Both the position numbers and the translations under genes were made by a program. 64,000 nucleotides of DNA from CBDCGS01 sp965216915 (GTDB lineage Bacteria; Pseudomonadota; Alphaproteobacteria; UBA828): NCBI GenBank assembly GCA_965216915.1, contig CBDCGS010000011.1:1302001-1366000 (forward strand). The letters are read 5' to 3'. Position 1 is the first letter of the stretch. Every line of letters starts with the position of its first letter. Positions 8,629 through 17,712 of the stretch are shown piece after piece. The notes below the pieces were generated by a model. It made no database searches. It saw nothing but the letters and a program-made list of their open reading frames with translations, and was not told the origin of the DNA.

Positions 8629-9414
8629 GTGCCGTTACTCGAGGTCAAGCAACTCAGCAAGCGGTTCGGCGGCCTTCAAGCCATTTCCGATTTGGACATG
8701 GCCGTGGAGGAAGGCGAGATCCGCGGGGTCATCGGTCCCAACGGCGCGGGCAAGACGACGTTGTTCAATGTCATCTCCGGCACACAGCGGGCGACGAGCG
8801 GTGAGGTGTTTCTCGACGGGGCGAAGCTCACCGGCCTCCGGCCGAGCAAGATCGCCGGCAAGGGTGGCGTCCGCACTTTTCAGCGCTCCGCCTTGTTCAA
8901 CGACTTCACGGTTCTGCAGAATGTCTCGATCGCGCGGCATCTCCATGCCCGGGAGAGCGTTCTCAGCGCGATCCTTGGCACCGCGCGCCGAATGGAGAGG
9001 ACCAATGAGGAGCGCGCGGTCGAGATCCTCGAGTTCATCGGCTTGGACGAGTTCAAGGATGAGCTCTCGGCCAACCTTTCCCATGGGCACCAGCGCGCCC
9101 TCGGGGTTGCGATGGCGCTCGCCACCGAGCCGCGTATTCTGATGCTCGACGAGCCGGTCGCCGGGATGAACCCGGCTGAGACGCAACGCATGACCGAGAT
9201 CATCCGCAAGCTGCGCGACGAGTGGAACATCACCGTGCTCCTGGTCGAGCACGACATGAAGACCGTGATGGGGCTTTGCGAATACATCACCGTGCTCAAT
9301 TTCGGGAAAAAGCTCACCGAGGGCGTGCCCGCGGAGATCATCGCGAATCCAGAGGTGATCGAGGCCTATCTCGGCTCCGACGACATTCTCGGAGATGACG
9401 ACTTTGCTGCTTGA
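8629..9414 (+). CDS. ABC importer ATPase (LivG family)
   Basis: The 261-residue ATPase has Walker A GPNGAGKTT (about residues 36-44), the signature LSHGHQRALGVAMAL, Walker B LMLDEP and the LivG-specific extension AGMNPAETQ. The long insert between Walker A and the signature is also typical of LivG. The start is a GTG ten bases after the permease stop. Its end overlaps the next ATPase gene by 20 bases. It hydrolyses ATP at the inner face of the importer. Confidence 0.9.
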   Translation: MPLLEVKQLSKRFGGLQAISDLDMAVEEGEIRGVIGPNGAGKTTLFNVISGTQRATSGEVFLDGAKLTGLRPSKIAGKGGVRTFQRSALFNDFTVLQNVSIARHLHARESVLSAILGTARRMERTNEERAVEILEFIGLDEFKDELSANLSHGHQRALGVAMALATEPRILMLDEPVAGMNPAETQRMTEIIRKLRDEWNITVLLVEHDMKTVMGLCEYITVLNFGKKLTEGVPAEIIANPEVIEAYLGSDDILGDDDFAA

Positions 9415-10123
9415 GCTCGACGACATTTCGGTTCGATACAACAAGATCGAGGCCGTCAAAGGCATCTCGATCGGTGTCGAGGAAGGCGAGATCGTCACCT
9501 TGATCGGCGCCAACGGCGCGGGCAAGACAACCACGCTTCGCGCCATCTCCGGGCTCGAACGGCCGAGCACTGGAGAGATTCGCTTCGAGGGCGCGCGCAT
9601 CGACCATGCCTCGCCCGAGAGGATCGCCGAGCTCGGCATCGCCCATGTGCCGGAGGGCCGGCGGGTCTTCCCCATGATGACGGTTCGCGAGAATCTGGAG
9701 ATGGGCGCCTATCTTCGAAAGGACGCGGACGGTCTCCGCGCCGACTATGAGGACGTGTTCACCCGCTTTCCGCGGTTGAAGGAGCGCGAGAAGCAGCTCG
9801 CCGGCACGCTCTCCGGCGGCGAGCAGCAGATGCTTGCGATGGGGCGTGCGCTGATGTCCGGGCCGAGCGTTATTCTCATGGACGAACCGTCGCTCGGCCT
9901 TTCCCCGATCATGTGTCGCGAAATCGCGCGCATTATCCGCGCTCTGCACCAAGACGGGCGCACCATCGTCTTGGTCGAGCAAAATGCCCGGCTTGCCTTG
10001 GCGCTCGCGCAAAAAGGCTACGTGATGGAGACCGGGCGGATCGTCCTCGAGGGCCCGGCGCAAGAGCTTCGCCAGAACGATGAGGTGCAGCACACCTATC
10101 TCGGTGTCACCGCCGCGGATTAG
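9395..10123 (+). CDS. ABC importer ATPase (LivF family)
   Basis: The 242-residue ATPase has Walker A GANGAGKTTT, the signature LSGGEQQMLAMGRAL and Walker B VILMDEPSLGLSPIM, which is the usual LivF form. This contrasts with the DEPSEGIQP form found in the second importer at 35135. It completes the five-gene importer 5296-10123 and starts within the coding sequence of the LivG gene, suggesting coupled translation. Confidence 0.9.
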   Translation: MTTLLLELDDISVRYNKIEAVKGISIGVEEGEIVTLIGANGAGKTTTLRAISGLERPSTGEIRFEGARIDHASPERIAELGIAHVPEGRRVFPMMTVRENLEMGAYLRKDADGLRADYEDVFTRFPRLKEREKQLAGTLSGGEQQMLAMGRALMSGPSVILMDEPSLGLSPIMCREIARIIRALHQDGRTIVLVEQNARLALALAQKGYVMETGRIVLEGPAQELRQNDEVQHTYLGVTAAD

Positions 10124-10144
10124 GAGAACGGTCGGGAGGAAGCC

Positions 10145-10930
10145 ATGAAACTAGGCCTGGAAGGCAAGCGAGCGCTCGTCACGGGCGCCGCCAGCGGTAT
10201 CGGCAAGGCGATCGCGGAGGCCTATGCGCGCGAGGGCGCCACCGTCGCGGTCCATGCGCGCAGCGAGGCGCGTGCCGCAGAGACCCTCGAGGCGATCAAG
10301 GGCGCTGGCGGCGACGCGTTCGCCGTTGCCGCAGATCTGACCGATCCGGCGGCGATCAAAGAGATGTGCGCGCACGCGATCGAGCGGCTCGGCGGAATCG
10401 ACATCGTCATGAGCAACGCCGGCGTCGCCGACTACAAGAAGGTCGTCGATATGGACGAGGCGATGTGGGACTGGATCATGGACGTCAACTTGAAGGCGCC
10501 GTTCCTGGTCTCGAAGCATACGCTGCCCGCGATGCTCGCCCAGGGCACCGGCGGCGTGCAGCTCTTCAACGCGTCGACCAATGCGAAGACGGCCGACGCG
10601 GAGTGGTCCGCCTACAACACGACCAAGCACGGGCTGGTCGGCTTCGTGCGCTGCCTCGCCGCCGAGGTTGGCGGCGACAACATCCGCGTCAACGCGATCT
10701 GTCCTGGCTGGATCGAGACCAAGATGGCGGTGGAGCTTCACGAGAGCATCGCGAAGGATCTCGGCGAGCCCTACGACAAAGTCTATGACGAGAGCATGCG
10801 CACCAACATGATGGGCGCTCTCATCCCGCCGACCGCGATCGCCGACATGGCCGTCTATCTCGCGGGCGAGCCCGGCCGCTACGTCACGGGCCAGGCCATC
10901 AACGTCTGCGCCGGCTTGAGCGTCTATTAG
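10145..10930 (+). CDS. SDR-family NAD(P)-dependent oxidoreductase
   Basis: The 261-residue short-chain dehydrogenase has the TGAASGIG cofactor motif (residues 14-21), NAG at about 91-93, the catalytic serine in NASTNAK and the YNTTK tyrosine/lysine pair. It is probably NADP- or NAD-linked; the residue after the second beta strand is Ala/Arg rich (VHARSEAR), which favours NADP. It follows the importer after 21 bases with GGGAGGAAGCC as ribosome site, so it may act on the imported compound. Its stop codon overlaps the stop of the convergent hydrolase gene (shared TTAG). The substrate is not evident. Confidence 0.88.
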   Translation: MKLGLEGKRALVTGAASGIGKAIAEAYAREGATVAVHARSEARAAETLEAIKGAGGDAFAVAADLTDPAAIKEMCAHAIERLGGIDIVMSNAGVADYKKVVDMDEAMWDWIMDVNLKAPFLVSKHTLPAMLAQGTGGVQLFNASTNAKTADAEWSAYNTTKHGLVGFVRCLAAEVGGDNIRVNAICPGWIETKMAVELHESIAKDLGEPYDKVYDESMRTNMMGALIPPTAIADMAVYLAGEPGRYVTGQAINVCAGLSVY

Positions 10931-11814
10931 GCGCGGACGCGCGCAAGGAACTCCCGCAGCGCTGCGAAGTACGCCTCCGGCTCCTCCCAGAACGGCGTGT
11001 GCGAGCTGTTCGCGAACGCGACCGTCGTGGCGTTCGGCAGCGCGCCTTGCATGAGGCGCGCGCCGTCCGGCGTGAGCTCGTCGTGCAGGCCGGTGATGAT
11101 CAGGCACGGTACGGTGATCTCCGCCATCTCGGCGAGCCGATCCCAGTCCTTGAGCGAGCCGACGCAGCAGAATTCGTTCGGCCCCCACATCGTGCCGTAG
11201 ACATCCATGTTGATGCCGTCGAGCGAGCGTTGCAGCGGCGCGGGCCACTCGTCAAGGCGGCAGAGGTGCCGGTGGTAGAGGATTGTCACCGCCGCCAAAT
11301 AGGCGGGATGCTCGATCGTTCCCTGCGCCTCGTGCCGTTGCATCATGGCCACCGTCTCCGGGCCGAGCGCGGCGCGGAGCCGCGTCATCTCGGCCACCGT
11401 ATGCGGTACGCTGCCGGAGCCGTTCGCGATAACGTAGGACGTCACGTTGTCCGGATATGTCAGGACGTAGTCGGTGCCGAGCCAGGTACCCCAAGACTGG
11501 CCGAGCAGGTGGACCCGGCCGAGATCGAGCGCACTGCGCACGGCCTCGACCTCCTCCACATAGCGCGCCACATTGTAGAGCGCGGTGTCGGTCGGCTTGT
11601 CGGAGGCGCCGCATCCAAGCTGGTCGTAAACGACCACCCGATAACCGTGATCGGCCATCACCGAATGGCTGTCCCGTACATAATCGCACGGCAGGCCGGG
11701 CCCGCCATGGAGGCACAGCAACACCTCCTCGCCCGCGCCGTAGCTGTAGACGGCGACCTCGCCCCCTTCGACGGCGACGCGGTGGGTTTCGTCCGGCGGT
11801 CTCTCCTCGCTCAT
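10927..11814 (-). CDS. Alpha/beta hydrolase, proline-iminopeptidase-like
   Basis: The 295-residue protein has the HGGPG oxyanion motif (around residue 36), the DQLGCGASDKP segment, the nucleophile elbow GQSWGT, an Asp in ITGLHDELTPDG and a His in SSHTPFWE, so the Ser-Asp-His triad is complete. This combination is typical of the proline iminopeptidase and related amidase/esterase family. I chose the ATG at 11814, which has GGAGG six bases upstream. It lies directly downstream of the kinase-like gene and is probably in the same minus-strand operon. A role in cleaving an amide or ester of an N-methylated compound fits the context but is unproven. Confidence 0.88.
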   Translation of the reverse strand: MSEERPPDETHRVAVEGGEVAVYSYGAGEEVLLCLHGGPGLPCDYVRDSHSVMADHGYRVVVYDQLGCGASDKPTDTALYNVARYVEEVEAVRSALDLGRVHLLGQSWGTWLGTDYVLTYPDNVTSYVIANGSGSVPHTVAEMTRLRAALGPETVAMMQRHEAQGTIEHPAYLAAVTILYHRHLCRLDEWPAPLQRSLDGINMDVYGTMWGPNEFCCVGSLKDWDRLAEMAEITVPCLIITGLHDELTPDGARLMQGALPNATTVAFANSSHTPFWEEPEAYFAALREFLARVRA

Positions 11815-11830
11815 CGCTGGCCTCCGAAGA

Positions 11831-12802
11831 TTAGCGTCCAAAGGTGTCGCGGAACTCGGCGTACATGCGCTCGTAACGATCCGCGTTCATGGTCGAGTAG
11901 ACCCGGTAGTCGAAATCGATCGGGCGATCCATGACCTCGGAGACCATGCTCCAGGTGGTCTCGCGCACCGCCGCGGCAACGGTCGCAGCGGCAAAGCGGC
12001 GGCGCAGCTCGTCGGTCGGTGGGGCCTCGAAATAGGTTTCGAGCATGAGATCGGCCTCGCGCGGCGTGATCTCGATGTTCATCGCAAGCACGCCGAGGTC
12101 GAACAGGTCGATCCCGAACCCGGCGAACTCCCAATCGACGAACCAGAGCCGTTCGCCGTCGTCCATGATGTTTTGCGGGTTCAGGTCGTTGTGGCCGAAA
12201 ACGACCGAGACCGGGCCAATCGCGCGTTCCAGCTCCGCGTTCGCCGCCGCGAGCCCCGGCAACATGCTCCGCCATCGCTCGAACAGGCGGTCGCCGTGCC
12301 GCTCCAGCTCGCGGATGTAGTAGCGATGGTGCTGGAACGGCCAAAACATGAAGCCCGGCGAGTCGAGATGTTTCCCCGCCTCGCGGTGTAACCGGCGAAA
12401 GAGTGTGGCCGCTTTCGTGAGGCACGCCGGCTCGTGCAGATCGGCGGGCAGGAGCGAGCGTCCCTCGATGAAGCGGATGACCATCAAGCCGGGCTCGCTG
12501 TACACCACCTCCGGTGCAACCCCGGCCGCATGCGCCGCGCGGAACGCCGCGACCTCGTTGGCGCGTGAGACGCCGAACACCGGCTCGTCCTCTCCGACGC
12601 GGATCACGTAGCGCACGCCGCCATCGTCAACGGTCAGATTGATGTTGCTCAAGCCGCCGCTCAGCAATGTCGGTTCGACAGCGCCCTGCCAGACCGGCAG
12701 CGCCTGCGTGCGCTCGATCGCCTTGGCACCGCGCGCCTCCATGCCACGCACGCCGCCGATCAGGGCATACACCTCGTCGTCGGATTTCGGGGTCTCCGCC
12801 AT
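11831..12802 (-). CDS. Choline-kinase/aminoglycoside-phosphotransferase-family kinase
   Basis: The 323-residue protein carries the catalytic loop GHNDLNPQNIM and the metal-binding FVDWEFAGFG that define choline/ethanolamine kinases and aminoglycoside phosphotransferases. The W-E-F/Y-A-G form is closest to the choline kinase branch. An N-terminal segment LSGGLSNINLTV corresponds to the nucleotide loop. The ATG at 12802 has GGGGAGCG just upstream. It is 29 bases downstream of a dimethylglycine-dehydrogenase-type gene. Phosphorylation of choline or a related amino alcohol is a reasonable guess; antibiotic resistance is less likely in this setting. Confidence 0.85.
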   Translation of the reverse strand: MAETPKSDDEVYALIGGVRGMEARGAKAIERTQALPVWQGAVEPTLLSGGLSNINLTVDDGGVRYVIRVGEDEPVFGVSRANEVAAFRAAHAAGVAPEVVYSEPGLMVIRFIEGRSLLPADLHEPACLTKAATLFRRLHREAGKHLDSPGFMFWPFQHHRYYIRELERHGDRLFERWRSMLPGLAAANAELERAIGPVSVVFGHNDLNPQNIMDDGERLWFVDWEFAGFGIDLFDLGVLAMNIEITPREADLMLETYFEAPPTDELRRRFAAATVAAAVRETTWSMVSEVMDRPIDFDYRVYSTMNADRYERMYAEFRDTFGR

Positions 12803-12831
12803 GGCTCGCTCCCCTGGGTCCTGTTGCCGGC

Positions 12832-15279
12832 TCAAGCCTTGACGCGGGAATTGTCGGGGTCATAGAGCGATCGGGTGTGAAGCGTGGCCGGCACGATGCG
12901 GGTTGCCACCTCCAGCTCGTAGGTGCCGGATTGCAGGTAGTCATCGCTGACGCCGGCCTCGTTGCGAACATAGCCGAAGCCGATGCCGCGCCCGATGGTA
13001 TGGCCGAAGCCCGCCGAGGCGAGCCAGCCGACGCGCTCTCCATCGCGGATGATCGTCTCGCGGCCCCAGAGCTGCACCTCCGGGTCGTCGTCGATGCTCA
13101 GCGTGACGAGCTTGCGCGTGAGCGGCCTCTCGCGCTGGCGCTCGAGTGCCTCTTGGCCGATGAAAGACTGCGGTTTGTCGAAGGCAACCGCGAAGCCGAG
13201 GCCCGCTTCCAGCGGCGTGTAGTCCGACCCGATATCGGCGGCCCAAACTCGATAGCCTTTCTCGAGCCGAAGACTGTCGATCGCCCGATAGCCCGCATCG
13301 CGCAAGCCCCGCTCAGCACCGGCATCCATCAGCGCGTCGTAAACGGTCACCATGTACTCGGTCGGAACGTGCAGCTCCCAGCCGAGTTCGCCGACGAAGG
13401 TGAGGCGCATCGCGCGCACTGGTGCGCCCGCTATGTAGATCTCGCGCACCGAGCCAAAGGGAAAGCCCTCCGCGCTGACATCGCTTTCGGCCGCCGCGCC
13501 AAGGATCTCGCGCGCCTTCGGCCCCATCAGCGCGAGCGTTCCGAAGGCCGATGTGACGTCGACCAAGGACGCGTGGGCGTCGTCAGCCATATTGCGCGCG
13601 ATGTGGTCGAAGTCGTGGGTCGCGAAGCCCGTGCCCGTGACGATGTAGTAGTGGTCGTCTGCGATGCGCGCGACCGTCAAGTCGCATTCGATGCCACCAT
13701 GCTGGTTGAGCATTTGCGTGTAAATGAGACGGCCGGGCGGGCGCGCGACGTTTGCGGCGCAGAGCCGCTGCAACACGGCTTCGGCATCGCGTCCGACCAG
13801 CGCGAATTTCGCGAAGGAGGATTGATCGAAGAGCGCCGCCGTCGAGCGGCACGCGGCGTGCTCGGCGCCGACATGGTCGTGCCAGTTTGGCCGCTCGAAG
13901 GACTCGACCTCGACCGGCTCGACGCCGTCCGGCGCGAACCAGTTGGGACGCTCCCAGCCGAATTTCGCTCCGAAGCATGCCCGTTTCGCCGCGAGGTGGT
14001 CGTAGATCGCACTCCGGCGGAGCGGGCGCCCGGCCTTCATCTCCTCGCGTGGCCAGACGACCGTATAGTGGTGGCCCTGTCCTTCCAGCGAGCGCACCAG
14101 CACTTGATTGTCGGAGCGGTGGTAGCCGCCGAAGCGGCGGATATCGAAGCTCCAGAGGTCGTAGGGCGGCTCGCCGTTCATGATCAGCTCGCCGAGCGCC
14201 ATGCCGGCGCCGCCGCAGCCGGTCACGCCATAGGCGTTGAAGCCTGCGCTGACGAAGATGTTGCGCACTTCGGGCGCCTCGCCCATCACGGGGTTCTGGT
14301 CTTCGGTGAAGGCTTCGAGGCCGTTGAACCATGTCTTGATGCCGGCCGTTTTGAGCGCGGGGATCCACTCGAGCAGTCCCTCGAGGCGCGGCATGAAGTG
14401 GTCCAGATTCTCGGGCATGAGCTTGAACTCATGGTCCCGCGGGATCTGCCCGAGGAAGGGGATTGGGTCGGGATCATATTGGCCGACGATCAAGCCGCCG
14501 ACCTCCTCGCGGATGTAGTGCCACAGATCGGGGTCGCGGGTCGTTGGGATGTCTTTCGTCACCCCCTCGATCGGCTCGGTGACGAAATAGCAATGATGGG
14601 ACGGCTGGATCGGCACGTTGACGCCGGCTAGGCGTCCGACCTCGCGTGACCAGATGCCACAGCAGATCACCGCCTTTTCGCAGCGGATCATGCCGCGCTC
14701 GGTGACGACGCCCGCGACGCTGCCGCGCTCGATCTCGAAGCCCGTGACGCCCGTGTCCTCGAACAAGCGCGCGCCATATTGGCGGGCCCCCTTGGCCAAC
14801 GCCATGCAGAGATCCGAAGGGCTGAAGGCGCCGTCGGACGGGATGTAGAGCGCGCAATCGACCTTGTCGATCGTCATCAGCGGGAAGAGATCTTGCGCTT
14901 CCTTCGCCGAGATCAATTCCATTTCGACGTTGAACGAGCGCGCGGTGGTAATCGCCCGCTCATATTCGCGGCGCCGATCCTTGTTGGAGGCGACCCGCAT
15001 CCCGCCGGTTTGGCGCCAGCCCGTGGCCTGACCGGTTTCGGCCTCGAGCGAGGCGTAGAGATCGGCGCCATAGGCCATCAGCCGCCCGGCGTTCGGATCG
15101 GTGCGAAATTGCGCAAAGGCACCGGCGGCGTGCCACGTCGAACCCGAGGTGAGCTTGGCCTTCTCGACGAGAACGACGTCTTTGCACCCGTGTTTGGCGA
15201 GGTGATAGGCCGTCGCGCACCCGATCGCGCCGCCTCCGATGATGACGACCTGCGCCTGGTCCGGAACCGCCTGGTCCAT
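12832..15279 (-). CDS. Sarcosine/dimethylglycine dehydrogenase-type flavoprotein (DAO + aminomethyltransferase domains)
   Basis: The 815-residue enzyme has an N-terminal FAD domain (VVIIGGGAIGCATAYHL), the TWHAAG motif whose His50 should bind FAD covalently as in dimethylglycine and sarcosine dehydrogenases, a linker domain (about 375-430) and a C-terminal folate-binding aminomethyltransferase-like half (about 430-815, with TSAFGTLALMGPKAR and TFVGELGWELH). Oxidative N-demethylation of a methylated glycine derivative is expected, with the methylene group passed to tetrahydrofolate. The ATG at 15279 is preferred over an upstream GTG because GGAGG sits eight bases before it. A second enzyme of the same design is at 49074. 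Confidence 0.88.
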   Translation of the reverse strand: MDQAVPDQAQVVIIGGGAIGCATAYHLAKHGCKDVVLVEKAKLTSGSTWHAAGAFAQFRTDPNAGRLMAYGADLYASLEAETGQATGWRQTGGMRVASNKDRRREYERAITTARSFNVEMELISAKEAQDLFPLMTIDKVDCALYIPSDGAFSPSDLCMALAKGARQYGARLFEDTGVTGFEIERGSVAGVVTERGMIRCEKAVICCGIWSREVGRLAGVNVPIQPSHHCYFVTEPIEGVTKDIPTTRDPDLWHYIREEVGGLIVGQYDPDPIPFLGQIPRDHEFKLMPENLDHFMPRLEGLLEWIPALKTAGIKTWFNGLEAFTEDQNPVMGEAPEVRNIFVSAGFNAYGVTGCGGAGMALGELIMNGEPPYDLWSFDIRRFGGYHRSDNQVLVRSLEGQGHHYTVVWPREEMKAGRPLRRSAIYDHLAAKRACFGAKFGWERPNWFAPDGVEPVEVESFERPNWHDHVGAEHAACRSTAALFDQSSFAKFALVGRDAEAVLQRLCAANVARPPGRLIYTQMLNQHGGIECDLTVARIADDHYYIVTGTGFATHDFDHIARNMADDAHASLVDVTSAFGTLALMGPKAREILGAAAESDVSAEGFPFGSVREIYIAGAPVRAMRLTFVGELGWELHVPTEYMVTVYDALMDAGAERGLRDAGYRAIDSLRLEKGYRVWAADIGSDYTPLEAGLGFAVAFDKPQSFIGQEALERQRERPLTRKLVTLSIDDDPEVQLWGRETIIRDGERVGWLASAGFGHTIGRGIGFGYVRNEAGVSDDYLQSGTYELEVATRIVPATLHTRSLYDPDNSRVKA

Positions 15280-15435
15280 GAGCCTCACCTCCGAGAAGCG
15301 GCAAACGCAAAATCGCCGCGAGCTTATCAGCGCGACCTGGAGATAACGAGCGCGCTGTCATACACGCCTGTTGAGCCGGCGCGGGCGCTGCGGCGTCCAG
15401 GGCCGCCCGGTTTCGCGGCGAGCCCGGCCTCGCTC

Positions 15436-16194
15436 TCAGCGTTCGGTGGTCAGGAGATCCGACCGGACGAAGTCGACATGGTCGGTGATGATCTCGATGG
15501 CGCGGGCCGTGTCTCGGCGCGCGAGCGCGGCGAGCAGCGCCTCATGCTGCGTGTTGTATTCAGCGATCCGTTCCGGCGTCAGGATCTTGTCGCGGATCGT
15601 GCTCCACTGATCGTGGGTGCGGACGTGGTTCACGCGGCGGCAAATCTCGATCATCAGCGGATTGCGCGTGGCGCGGGCGAGGCCGAGGTGAAACCGCTCG
15701 TCGTGTTTGGAAAAGCGCGCGGGATCGTAGATTGCCGTCGCCATCTCACGGGTTTCGCGCTCGAGCGCGGCGATATCTCGTGCCGTCGCGTTGCGCACCG
15801 CGAGGCGAACGATATGCGGCTCGATCGCGGCCCTCACCTCCGCGAGCTCGAGCGGCGAGGTGATCTCGGCGACGTCGTCATCCTCGCCGGCGTCCGGCTC
15901 GAAGGCCACGAACGTGCCGCTCCCGACCCGGCGCGCCACCAGGCCTTGGGTTTCCAAAGAGCGCAGAGCCTCGCGCACCGTGCCGCGTGAGGTCGAGAAT
16001 GTCGCGGCGAGCTCGCGCTCCGTCGGGAGCCTTTGTCCAACCGTCAATCCGCCATCGACAATGCGCCGCTCGAGCGCGGCCGCGATCGAATCGGCGGTCG
16101 AGCTCGCGCGCGCGACGATCGCCTCGGCCTGCTCTTCGGCGAGCGACGCCGTCGGCGCCGGATCATCCGCTGGGTAACCGCCCCGTTGTCTCAT
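15436..16194 (-). CDS. GntR-family transcriptional regulator, FadR/FCD subgroup
   Basis: The 252-residue protein has an N-terminal winged helix-turn-helix (about 35-100; LPTERELAATFSTSRGTV) and a C-terminal all-helical FCD ligand domain. Metal-binding residues of the FCD pocket are visible: Asp and His in KHDERFHLGLARATRN, His in QHEALLAAL and His in ITDHVDFVR. Such regulators usually repress a neighbouring catabolic operon until a carboxylate ligand binds. It is divergent from the 16322-26809 operon and shares a 127-base region with palindromes. The ATG at 16194 follows no strong ribosome site; a start 13 codons upstream is possible. Confidence 0.9.
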   Translation of the reverse strand: MRQRGGYPADDPAPTASLAEEQAEAIVARASSTADSIAAALERRIVDGGLTVGQRLPTERELAATFSTSRGTVREALRSLETQGLVARRVGSGTFVAFEPDAGEDDDVAEITSPLELAEVRAAIEPHIVRLAVRNATARDIAALERETREMATAIYDPARFSKHDERFHLGLARATRNPLMIEICRRVNHVRTHDQWSTIRDKILTPERIAEYNTQHEALLAALARRDTARAIEIITDHVDFVRSDLLTTER

Positions 16195-16240
16195 GTACCA
16201 ATTGTGTGCCAATTCACCCCAATAAGGCAACAAAATCCCG

Positions 16241-16276
16241 TGTCATACGCCAAATTGGCTTGACAGATATTGTCAA
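16241..16276. promoter_or_regulatory. Nested inverted repeats, likely operator of the methylamine/DMF operon
   Basis: Two dyads overlap here. TTGACA-GATAT-TGTCAA (16260-16276) is perfect. GCCAAATTGGC (16249-16259) is a perfect odd palindrome flanked by TGTCA and TGACA. TTGACA also makes a good -35 element, with GTTATT 18 bases downstream as a weak -10. A regulator bound here would block the promoter of the plus-strand operon. The adjacent GntR/FCD protein is the obvious candidate. Confidence 0.5.
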
Positions 16277-16321
16277 TTCCCGCGTTATTGTCGCAACGAG
16301 GAGAACGATGGGAGAGGCGCC

Positions 16322-17665
16322 GTGGCACTTCCGGGCCATGTGAAATACCTCGTCATCGGGGCCGGGATTCACGGGCTCAGCACCGCGTACCATTTGGCCG
16401 CGTCTCTCAAGGCGCGGGGAATCGGCGATGGCTCCGATATTCTCGTCGTCGACAAGACCGCAATCGCAGCCGGCGCCTCCGGTATTGCCTGCGGCGTCAT
16501 CCGCAACAACTACTACCAGCCCGCGATGCGTGAGCTGATGGCGTCCTCCGTGGACATTTGGGAGAGCGACCCGGAGGCCTACCACTACCATCCGGTCGGC
16601 TACATGCAGATCTCGCATGAGGCGATGCACGACGACGTGGCGCAGATCGCCGAGGAGCAGCGCGCGATCGGCTATGAGTCGGTTTTCGTCGAGGGGGCGG
16701 ACCGGTGCAGCAGCTACATGAAGCAGATCTTCGGTGACTGGCAGGCGGCCGGGATCACCTCAGTGCTGCACGAGAAGCGCGGTGGCTACGCCAACAACAC
16801 CGCCTCGATCTACGGTCTCGCGGGAAAGGCAGAAGGAGAGGGCGTGCGCATCCTCACGGGGCTCGAGGTCACCGGCCTGAAATGCGGCGGCAACTCGCAA
16901 GCCGTGACAGCGGTCGAGACCGCCCGCGGCGACATTGAGATCGACCATCTCGTGGTCGCTGCCGGGCCCTGGGTGCCGCGCATCTGGGACATGCTCGAGC
17001 TGCCGCGCCGGATTGATGTGACCGATCCTGCCGGCACGGTGCATCGCGATATCGCCATGTGGCATTTCTGGTGCCTTGAGGAAGGTACGCTCGGCGTCGA
17101 GCCAGACTTCGGCAAGGCCGACAACGGGAACATGCCGCCGGTGATCCATGTCGATTCGGATGCGCCGCTTCGCTCGGACATCGATGGCCGGGTGCTCACG
17201 GAGGAGCCCTGGGGCATCTACTACAAGCCCGATTTCAATTTCGGCGGTATCCAGGGCGGCTCGATGCCCTACAAGGTGGAAACGTCTGCATCCGACGTCG
17301 CGATCGATCCCTACGGGCCCGAGTCGCCCGAGTTCATCGTCGACGATGCGTTCGCGGAGAAGTGGTGCTCGGCGCTCGCGTTCTGCCAGAAGCGCTACGA
17401 GGGCCAAATCGCCAAATGGCGCAAGGAGCCGTCGGGCGGGATCGGTGCCTTTACGGCCGATAGCTTCCCGGTATTCGATCGCTTTCGCGAGAATTGCTAC
17501 GTCATCGCCGATTCCAATCACGGCTTCAAAATGATCGCCGTGGGCAAGCTGGTGGCGCAAGAAATCCTGGGTGAGGCCTCGGCTCTGCTCGAGCCGTTTC
17601 GCTTCTCGCGTTTTGCGACCGGCGAGCTGCACCCCACCTCGAACAGCCCGTTCCCCTGGAGCTGA
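16322..17665 (+). CDS. FAD-dependent oxidoreductase, sarcosine oxidase beta-subunit-like
   Basis: The 447-residue protein starts with GTG behind GGAGAGG and opens with the Rossmann motif VIGAGIHGLSTAYHL. It then shows GASGIACGVIRNNYYQP, a form typical of the heterotetrameric sarcosine oxidase beta subunit and of MgdA of N-methylglutamate dehydrogenase. No TWHAAG motif is present, so FAD is probably not His-linked in that way. No genes for the other sarcosine-oxidase-type subunits (MgdBCD) lie nearby. It heads the operon with gmaS, mgsABC and dmfA1A2. Oxidation of N-methylglutamate, or of another N-methyl amino acid, is therefore the best guess. Confidence 0.85.
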   Translation: MALPGHVKYLVIGAGIHGLSTAYHLAASLKARGIGDGSDILVVDKTAIAAGASGIACGVIRNNYYQPAMRELMASSVDIWESDPEAYHYHPVGYMQISHEAMHDDVAQIAEEQRAIGYESVFVEGADRCSSYMKQIFGDWQAAGITSVLHEKRGGYANNTASIYGLAGKAEGEGVRILTGLEVTGLKCGGNSQAVTAVETARGDIEIDHLVVAAGPWVPRIWDMLELPRRIDVTDPAGTVHRDIAMWHFWCLEEGTLGVEPDFGKADNGNMPPVIHVDSDAPLRSDIDGRVLTEEPWGIYYKPDFNFGGIQGGSMPYKVETSASDVAIDPYGPESPEFIVDDAFAEKWCSALAFCQKRYEGQIAKWRKEPSGGIGAFTADSFPVFDRFRENCYVIADSNHGFKMIAVGKLVAQEILGEASALLEPFRFSRFATGELHPTSNSPFPWS

Positions 17666-17712
17666 GCGGAACGGCGGGAGATCACCGCACCACAACAAGG
17701 GATGGCCGAACG

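Noticed and set aside
12667..14631. Long open frame (654 codons) on the plus strand opposite the flavoprotein gene
   Set aside because: It is antisense to a gene with complete family motifs, shows no domain, and is rich in Arg, Ala and Val as expected for a GC-rich shadow frame.
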